Assembly: GCA_030045215.1 (NCBI GenBank)
Contig: JASIBJ010000147.1
Coordinates: 1 to 11,240 of the forward strand
Length of the DNA stretch: 11,240 nucleotides
From: Streptosporangiaceae bacterium
GTDB lineage: Bacteria > Actinomycetota > Actinomycetes > Streptosporangiales > Streptosporangiaceae
Direction of reading: 5' to 3'
The notes under the pieces: model-generated
The model's input: only the letters and a program-made list of their open reading frames with translations
Database searches by the model: none
What the model was told of the DNA's origin: nothing
Shown: positions 7,011 through 11,240 of the stretch, in pieces
Layout: each line of letters begins with the position of its first letter
Numbering within the stretch: the stretch's first letter is position 1
Translations under genes and position numbers: made by a program

Positions 7011-7478
7011 ATGCCCAGGGTTCTGGTTACCGGGATGTCCGGTACTGGCAAGTCCACCGCCTTGCAGATGCTAGGGCAGCGCGGGCACCGCGTCGTGGAC
7101 ACTCACACCGACCAGTGGAGCTACTGGGTCACCTCGCCCGACGGCTCCCCGGACTGGATATGGCGCGAAGAAGCCATCACCACGCTGCTAGCCAGCCACA
7201 AGCACGGCCATCTGTTCGTCGCCGGATGCAAGACCAACCAGGGCAAGTTCTACGGCCAGTTCGACCACGTCGCCCTGCTCAGCGCACCTGCCGAGGTGCT
7301 GCTGGCCAGAATCAGCGCCCGAGACAACAACTCCTACGGCAAACGGCCCGAAGAACGAGCCCTCATCCTGCACTATCTGGCCCGGGTAGAGCCGCGGCTG
7401 CGTGCAACCGCGACCATCGAGATCGACGCCTCGGCACCCGTTTCCCAGGTGGTCCAGCAACTCGAAGCTCTCGCCTGA
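7011..7478 (+). CDS. Small P-loop kinase-like ATPase
   Basis: This 155-residue protein has a P-loop fold like nucleotide, shikimate or gluconate kinases (AAA_18-type). Walker A is GMSGTGKS (8-15), directly after the first strand PRVLVTG. D30 after strand 2 (HRVVDTHTD) could contact substrate. LFVAGCKTNQGKFY (68-81) and HVALLSAPAEVLLARISARD (86-105) look like the core strand followed by the lid, with R100 and R104 as candidate phosphate contacts. YGKRPEERALIL follows, then a C-terminal IEIDAS strand. The substrate is unknown, and the protein is shorter than most dedicated metabolite kinases. The start lacks an SD and may be leaderless. A terminator-like hairpin follows directly. Confidence 0.85.
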   Translation: MPRVLVTGMSGTGKSTALQMLGQRGHRVVDTHTDQWSYWVTSPDGSPDWIWREEAITTLLASHKHGHLFVAGCKTNQGKFYGQFDHVALLSAPAEVLLARISARDNNSYGKRPEERALILHYLARVEPRLRATATIEIDASAPVSQVVQQLEALA

Positions 7479-7506
7479 CAGGTATGCCGCCCAGTGCGGC
7501 CCCCTG
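7479..7506 (+). terminator. Hairpin directly after the P-loop gene
   Basis: CAGG (7479-7482) pairs with CCTG (7503-7506), and GCCGC (7486-7490) pairs with GCGGC (7496-7500) around a five-base loop. It starts at the base after the stop codon. There is no U tract, so this is a moderate terminator candidate. Confidence 0.4.
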
Positions 7507-7550
7507 GTACCGACACGCTGGTGCCCTAGAACGCGTCAAGCCTCACCTGA

Positions 7551-7808
7551 TGCCGTGTCGTCCACGATCAGCCGGGCACTAGGCAGGAGACGCTCGCGGG
7601 CCGCGAGATGACGATCTGGGTCGACCAGATAACCCTTCGCGTGCTGATCGACGGCACCCGGCTCACGACACAGCCGCACCGGCTTAGCGTCATCGAGCTG
7701 GCGCGCCTTGCCGCCGGCCGACCCCCCGGCCCGCAAGACCACTCCCCGGCTGCCGTCTGGCATCGGCATTTCCGGCTTGGCTATTGCGCGGTATTCGATC
7801 GATCCTAA
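7551..7808 (+). pseudogene. Remnant resembling an IS481-type transposase C-terminus
   Basis: A plus-strand frame open from 7551 to the stop at 7808, with an internal ATG at 7608, contains GREMTIWVDQITLRVLIDG, then TRLTTQPHRLSVIELARLAAG. This resembles, from memory, the small beta domain that ends many actinobacterial IS481-family transposases (a repeated DG..IKT.PSRLSV.DLARL pattern followed by a Pro-rich tail). No DDE catalytic core lies upstream; bases 7479-7550 hold only the terminator hairpin and unrecognised DNA. After about 7735 the resemblance is lost. No flanking terminal inverted repeats were recognised. If correct, it is the stub of a decayed element. It could instead be a short unrelated ORF. 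The stretch 7479-7804 otherwise has no gene I can support. Confidence 0.35.
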
Positions 7809-9184
7809 CTCTTGATGCCGATGAGCTCGATGTCGTCGTTAGGCACCAGCAGGTAGTCAAGTGGCGGGTCACGTCGCAATCGGCGTCGTCCATAGTTAGA
7901 AGGATCGGCCAGGAATTCAGGTTTTTCGAGTCGCCAGAACCCGAGTGCGTCGGGATTGGCGCGAACGTCCTTTACTGTGCCAGTCACCACCGATCCGGAG
8001 CGGAGCCAGAGAGTGATCTTGACTGTCCGCGCGTTCTCAAGGGCGTTAGGCCAGTTATTCTTCGTCTTTTCCTTCGACGTATCTCCAGCAGCTGCCGGAG
8101 GGGTCGGCGTATCCTCATGTGTTTGCGGAATGTCGGTCATGCCGTCGTCCTTCGATGGTGGTGGAGAGGGCGGAGTTTCGCCGATCCCGTTTGGAGGGGA
8201 CTTGTCATTGCTGACGTTCTCCGGATTGTCAAAATAGACTTGCCGGACTAGGACGATCACTTGAGACGCTGCTGCCAGGCCGACGAGCCCCAGCAGGGCG
8301 GTTATGAGCAGCCCTAGATTGTTCAGGTTGGCCTGTACCTGATTAAGAAGGCTTTGCTGGGCGGGGGGCGATCTGAGCAGCTGGCGGAGCAGGGTGAGCG
8401 TGTCCTCGGGCACGGTCGGGGTCTGACCCAGAACGACACCGCCGGTTACCGCCTCGACCTGCTTTCGCAGCCGCTGTTCCAGGACGGGATCTGCCTCAAG
8501 GTAGGGCTGCACGACGACAAAGGAGACTTGCTCTCCGTCTGCCACTGCCAGATGAGCGGCGAGAGCGAGGCCGACCGCGACGTCGGGCAGATGCCCAGGC
8601 GCTATCGCCGCTGCGAAGACGACGAATCGGGCTAGCGCGTGCCGCGGCCGAACCATCGGAAGCGTGCGGGTGAGAAATCGCTGGGACGGAACGTTAAGGA
8701 AGGACAGTCCGTTCACGTGGACGTTCGCGCAGCTAGCCAAGTCGTGGAGCGGGACGGGGCGGCCATAGCCCTGCGTGCTGGCGATCCCCGCCCAGTGGCG
8801 CTCGACAACTGTCACCGGCTGTCCGTGTCGGCTCGGCGGGGTGACTAACAGCGGCGCATCATTTTCCATGGCGCAGCGAGCTGCTTCCAGCATGGTGGCC
8901 TGGCCCGCGTTAACGGGAATCTCCACGACGGTCTTGGGCGGGTACGGCCAGAAGCGGGCGGCATCGACGGCGGTCTGCATGCTGTTCAAGCCACCGACAC
9001 GAGTGAACGCGGCGGCCACCGGCCCGAGGGGCGCAGTACCGCGGTCTGCGAGCGAGTACGCCCCGATTCCGACTATGGATAGGGCCGCGCCGACGGCAGC
9101 CAGATTGAGGCCGAGCTGAAGCTTCTTCGCTAGACGTGATCGGCGCGCTCGTCGCGCTGGATCGTCGCCCCGTCTCAATGCCAC
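7805..9184 (-). CDS. Membrane protein with CWB2-like ectodomain and Sm/SH3-like C-terminus
   Basis: Not recognised as a named family. In the 459 residues, an Arg/Lys-rich N-terminus (1-21) is followed by membrane segment 1 (about 24-46). An ectodomain (about 47-288), membrane segment 2 (about 288-314), a Pro/Thr/Ser-rich acidic linker (about 320-375) and a C-terminal small beta-barrel-like domain (about 386-457) come next. The ectodomain has two stretches resembling cell-wall-binding repeat 2. One holds RVGGLNSMQTAVDAA (62-76) and AAxxAxxxxAPLLVTP (101-116). The other holds LPDVAVGLALAAHLA (199-213) and GGVVLGQTPTVPEDT (248-262). The C-terminal pattern (TVKITLWLRSGSVVTGTV, then YLLVPNDDIELIGI) looks like an Sm/SH3 barrel. 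By the positive-inside rule, both ends are cytoplasmic. The start is uncertain: the first in-frame start is GTG at 9184, without an SD, and TTG at 9178 overlaps the leader-ORF stop. It may link a wall-facing domain to a cytoplasmic partner. Confidence 0.8.
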   Translation of the reverse strand: MALRRGDDPARRARRSRLAKKLQLGLNLAAVGAALSIVGIGAYSLADRGTAPLGPVAAAFTRVGGLNSMQTAVDAARFWPYPPKTVVEIPVNAGQATMLEAARCAMENDAPLLVTPPSRHGQPVTVVERHWAGIASTQGYGRPVPLHDLASCANVHVNGLSFLNVPSQRFLTRTLPMVRPRHALARFVVFAAAIAPGHLPDVAVGLALAAHLAVADGEQVSFVVVQPYLEADPVLEQRLRKQVEAVTGGVVLGQTPTVPEDTLTLLRQLLRSPPAQQSLLNQVQANLNNLGLLITALLGLVGLAAASQVIVLVRQVYFDNPENVSNDKSPPNGIGETPPSPPPSKDDGMTDIPQTHEDTPTPPAAAGDTSKEKTKNNWPNALENARTVKITLWLRSGSVVTGTVKDVRANPDALGFWRLEKPEFLADPSNYGRRRLRRDPPLDYLLVPNDDIELIGIKS

Positions 9185-9204
9185 AAAATGGCGTTTAGCG
9201 CCAT
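9175..9204 (-). CDS. Nine-codon leader ORF upstream of the membrane protein
   Basis: ATG at 9204 opens a short frame, MALNAILWH, ending with TGA at 9177-9175. An AGAGGTGA Shine-Dalgarno (9216-9209) lies four bases upstream, one of the best ribosome sites in the window. The main gene's GTG at 9184 has none. The leader stop overlaps the main gene's TTG codon at 9178 as TTGA, so ribosomes finishing the leader could reinitiate there. ATGGCG (9204-9199) can pair with CGCCAT (9193-9188) and hide the leader's start codon. Alternatives are that the main gene begins at 9204 and a base was lost or gained, or that the match is chance. Confidence 0.4.
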   Translation of the reverse strand: MALNAILWH

Positions 9205-9216
9205 CGCATCACCTCT

Positions 9217-9578
9217 GCTGACAGTGTGAGGCCGTCAAGCTTCGCCGGTGAGGGTTTCGGACATTTGAGGTCATCGCACTGAACGACATCTCGCTGGTCG
9301 GGGGGACGGCAGCGTCATCATGCACAGCATCGACCGCAGCCAATGCCCAGGCTCAGGGCTGAAACCCGTACCGCATGCGGGTGGCGGCGCGGGGGTATCG
9401 GATGGTCCTGGCCGCTCAGTCAGACCGGGGCAAGCCGCATCGTCCCCTTGGCGGCGCTCCGGTAGGAAGAACGGGCGGCCTCCTTCTTCCACCCTTCTGC
9501 CGCCGAGAAGCCAGGTGTATTATCCGGCCACATGTCGGGAACCGGAACGGTGACGGCAATACTGGTTAGGGGCGGAAA
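9217..9578. other. Intergenic region between divergent genes
   Basis: This 362-base stretch separates the divergent membrane-protein and PPOX-fold genes. TTGACG on the minus strand at 9238-9233 could be a -35 box for the membrane protein, but no matching -10 was found at normal spacing. Near the right end is the candidate -10 box for the PPOX gene. No gene, RNA or repeat was supported in the rest. Confidence 0.5.
9518..9523 (+). promoter_or_regulatory. -10 box upstream of the PPOX-fold gene
   Basis: TATTAT at 9518-9523 matches the -10 consensus at five of six bases and has TG directly before it. It would start transcription near 9530, about 50 bases before the gene at 9579. The -35 region (TTCTGC at 9495-9500, 17-base spacing) is weak. 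Confidence 0.4.
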
Positions 9579-10040
9579 ATGGAGCAGCAGGGCAGCCTGG
9601 AATTGCTCGACGATCCAGTCGCGGAGAAGCTTCTCAGCTCCGCGATCCCGGCTCGGCTGGCCTATACATGGCTGGACGGCACGCCGCGAGTTGTACCAGT
9701 CTGGTTTCACTGGACTGGAGAACAGTTCATCATCGGCTCTCCCGCAAGAGCGCCCAAGCTCAAGGCACTCCCCGCTGACCCGCGCGTCGCACTGACGATC
9801 GACGATCACACCGCATGGCCCTACAGTGTGTTGATGGTACGCGGCACTGCCGCGGTCGAGATGCTGGATGACGTGGTGCCGGAATACGCGATGTCAGCCG
9901 AGCGGTACTTCGGCGCAGAGCAAGGCCCAGCATGGGTGTCGACACTTCGCGGCAAGCCCATGGCGCGCATTTCCATATCACCGACGTGGGTGGCGATCCT
10001 GGACTTCCAGACGCGGTTTCCCAGCGCGCTTACCGCGTAG
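9579..10040 (+). CDS. PPOX-fold (pyridoxamine 5'-phosphate oxidase-like) flavin/F420 protein
   Basis: This 153-residue protein has the split beta-barrel of the PNPOx-like family, whose actinobacterial members bind FMN or F420 and reduce or oxidise small substrates. The first strands are ARLAYTWLDGTPRVVPVWFHWTG (25-47). The cofactor-side motif APKLKALPADPRVALTIDD (58-76) resembles the usual K..NL..DPRV pattern. VLMVRGTAAVE (84-94) is the next conserved strand pair. The C-terminal strands ARISISPTWVAILDF close the barrel. Length is normal for the family. The substrate, and FMN versus F420, cannot be decided from sequence. AGGGG (9568-9572), six bases before the ATG, supports this start. The next gene begins 65 bases downstream on the same strand. 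Confidence 0.88.
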   Translation: MEQQGSLELLDDPVAEKLLSSAIPARLAYTWLDGTPRVVPVWFHWTGEQFIIGSPARAPKLKALPADPRVALTIDDHTAWPYSVLMVRGTAAVEMLDDVVPEYAMSAERYFGAEQGPAWVSTLRGKPMARISISPTWVAILDFQTRFPSALTA

Positions 10041-10068
10041 CCCCCTCATCAGCCCAGACCTCCGGCCG

Positions 10069-10098
10069 AAGACGCGCGTCGGACACCGCCACTAGCGT
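10069..10098 (+). promoter_or_regulatory. Possible promoter for a leaderless message
   Basis: AAGACG (10069-10074) and TAGCGT (10093-10098) are 18 bases apart. The -10-like box ends seven bases before the ATG at 10106. That ATG has no clear SD, which fits a leaderless mRNA. The -35 box is imperfect (four of six against TTGACG). Confidence 0.3.
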
Positions 10099-10105
10099 GG
10101 CCCGC

Positions 10106-10462
10106 ATGACCAGCCGAGACATCCGCCGCCACAAGGCCTCGTACTATCCCGGGCATCGGATGGGCAGACCGGCAATGATTGATCTCGTGAACCCGCCAAG
10201 CGGTGACCAGCACAAGTTCACTGTTGGCCAGCGCGCCGCGGTGGCGAGCGCCTTCGAGCTGGCCGGTTACGAAGACGAACTCGTGGTCGCGCCGATCACC
10301 AGCGAAGACGAGCGGATATTTCTCCTGGAACCCGCCGCGTTCGCGGCACTCAAAGATCGAGCCGCCCTCGAGCAGATACTCACGCAGCTCCTTGGCCGCA
10401 AGGTCTGGGTCGCTGAAAGAACCGCGCAGTGGGGGCAACCTATACCGTTCCAGCAACCCTAG
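10106..10462 (+). CDS. Small conserved-looking hypothetical protein
   Basis: Not recognised. This 118-residue, probably cytoplasmic protein has no signal peptide or membrane segment. A basic N-terminus (MTSRDIRRHK) precedes a middle region with MIDLVNPPSGDQHKFTVGQ (24-42). A hydrophobic-acidic part follows, with ELAGYEDELVVAPITSEDE (51-69) and ALEQILTQLLGRKVWVAERT (86-105). Third positions favour G or C, which supports coding. The start at 10106 has no SD but a suitably placed -10-like box; the next in-frame ATG is 10160 (MGRPAMID). It lies 65 bases after the PPOX gene, so co-transcription is possible, but its own promoter is also plausible. Confidence 0.65.
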   Translation: MTSRDIRRHKASYYPGHRMGRPAMIDLVNPPSGDQHKFTVGQRAAVASAFELAGYEDELVVAPITSEDERIFLLEPAAFAALKDRAALEQILTQLLGRKVWVAERTAQWGQPIPFQQP

Positions 10463-10680
10463 GGTCCGTCGCAGATCAAGGAAGCCGATTCGTCTCACAT
10501 CAAGTGACGCTCGGCATCATCTAGGCTCTCTAAGCTCTAGCTCATGCGCGCTGGCCCGCGCGTCGGCGTGCAGCACCACGGGCAGCCTGCCGGGAGCGCT
10601 ACGCTGCGTCGGGGTCGTGGTCACGTCCGAGCTGCTGGCTCCGCGATGGTCCGAGGGCGCGGCGTCCGGATATCCAGACA

Positions 10681-10714
10681 AGGCCTGCCCCGGTAGCTGC
10701 ACCGGGGCAGGCCT
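10681..10714. terminator. Perfect 14-bp hairpin, terminator of the right-edge G1 peptidase
   Basis: AGGCCTGCCCCGGT (10681-10694) is exactly complementary to ACCGGGGCAGGCCT (10701-10714) around a six-base loop. It starts 11 bases past the G1 peptidase stop (TGA at 10728-10726, minus strand) and is followed on that strand by TGTCTGG. Being symmetrical, it may also stop plus-strand transcription from the 10106 gene. Bases 10463-10680 hold nothing else I can support. Confidence 0.7.
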
Positions 10715-10725
10715 GCGCTGCTGGG

Positions 10726-11240
10726 TCAGGTACGGATCCAGGTGTTGCTGAACGAGCCGTTACTCGCGATGGCGGCGGTCGAGTCCTCGGGCTCACCGCT
10801 GCTGTTTTCGATGATGATGTTGTACAGGCTGCCCTGCGAGGCGAGCGAGGCTCCATTGGCATCGGAAGCGCCGTAGTTGACGGTCCCGAAGTCCGCCAGC
10901 GGCAGGATGCCGCCGCTGCTGGTGCAGCACGGTGCCTCGGTGATGACCTCGGCCGAGGAACGGTCCAGGCCGGTCTCGTTGACGACCTTTGTCTCAGTCC
11001 AGTTCCGGGTGGAGTCGGTCAGGGTAAGCGTGTAGGTGTCGGTGCTGGAGAAGACGACCGAGGCGCTCATGGCGTCCCCCGGCTTGACGGTGTTGGAGTA
11101 CTCGTACAGTGAGGCCGGGTACATCTCGTACCAGGCGTAGTATTCCGCGGTCCCGCGATCGCACCAGATGAGCGTGCCGGTCTGCTCGACCGAGTCGCTG
11201 CTGTAGCCGTCGAGACCCACCCAGAACGCGGCGTACTGGG
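10726..11240 (-). CDS. G1-family (glutamic) endopeptidase, cut by the window edge
   Basis: The gene runs in from beyond 11240, so only its last 170 residues are seen; the signal peptide and propeptide are missing here. The frame continues upstream of the GTG codon at 11220 (QYAAFW before VGLDGY), so that codon is not the start. Family signatures are WVGLDGYSSDSVEQTG, with the catalytic Gln in VEQTG, then EYYAWYEMYP, and SSAEVITEAP with the catalytic Glu. It ends NGSFSNTWIRT. It parallels the peptidase at 5939-6829 motif for motif (EYFAWYEMYP; SASAEVITEAP), so the two are paralogues in opposite orientation. It keeps the more usual EQTG where the other has EQEG. A vicinal Cys pair follows EAP. 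It is probably secreted, like its relatives. Confidence 0.9.
   Translation of the reverse strand, partial: QYAAFWVGLDGYSSDSVEQTGTLIWCDRGTAEYYAWYEMYPASLYEYSNTVKPGDAMSASVVFSSTDTYTLTLTDSTRNWTETKVVNETGLDRSSAEVITEAPCCTSSGGILPLADFGTVNYGASDANGASLASQGSLYNIIIENSSGEPEDSTAAIASNGSFSNTWIRT

Noticed and set aside
6836..7582. A 248-codon plus-strand ORF overlapping the P-loop gene
   Set aside because: It crosses the terminator at 6849-6875 and is Arg/Pro/His-rich with no domain, as expected of an off-frame reading of GC-rich DNA. The 7011 frame has a Walker A motif.
9264..9362. A short protein-like frame (FEVIALNDISLVGG) in the intergenic region
   Set aside because: No start codon with an SD and an in-frame stop soon after; too short to support a gene or a remnant.
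1..11240. CRISPR arrays, tRNA or rRNA genes, an intact mobile element, a biosynthetic cluster or a recognised defence system
   Set aside because: No regular spaced repeats, cloverleaf-like segments, transposase core or linked defence or biosynthetic genes were seen.

Overview
The window is high-GC DNA. Third codon positions are mostly G or C, SD boxes are GGAGG-like, and there are apparent leaderless starts. The gene set (SRPBCC/ArsR/DUF899, YtcJ-like amidohydrolase, PPOX-fold oxidoreductase, G1 glutamic peptidases) fits a soil actinomycete chromosome. No species can be named from the sequence. No rRNA, tRNA, CRISPR array or intact mobile element was seen.

Layout. Bases 165-4873 are a long minus-strand block. 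Transcribed from right to left, it holds a YtcJ-type amidohydrolase, a GNAT acetyltransferase, a probable frameshifted small membrane-protein gene, then a compact SRPBCC - ArsR - DUF899 operon. That operon has a recognisable promoter (1905-1934) flanked by three copies of a 12-base motif that may be the ArsR operator. Its last gene, the DUF899 protein, is interrupted by one in-frame TGA where a TGG (Trp) is expected, and the rest of the domain continues in the same frame. From 5088 the plus strand carries a SAM-dependent methyltransferase, a secreted G1 (glutamic) endopeptidase with a good terminator, and a small P-loop kinase-like ATPase. Bases 7479-7804 hold a likely remnant of an IS481-type transposase C-terminus. 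A minus-strand gene (7805-9184) encodes an unrecognised membrane protein. It has a basic N-terminus, an ectodomain resembling cell-wall-binding repeat 2 (CWB2), a second membrane segment, a Pro/Thr/Ser-rich linker and an Sm/SH3-like C-terminal barrel. It is preceded by a nine-codon leader ORF with a near-perfect Shine-Dalgarno. Bases 9579-10462 carry a PPOX-fold protein and an unrecognised small protein on the plus strand. The right edge cuts a second G1 peptidase on the minus strand, which ends at a strong 14-bp hairpin.

How the genes fit together. The only clear functional unit is the SRPBCC-ArsR-DUF899 operon, with ArsR probably controlling its own promoter. The two G1 peptidases are paralogues that likely act outside the cell, probably at acidic pH as is usual for the family. 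The other genes look like unlinked housekeeping or accessory functions. I did not find a convincing multi-gene novel system. The best candidates for something undescribed are the CWB2-like/Sm-like membrane protein with its leader ORF, and the operator-flanked operon whose terminal gene carries a premature stop.
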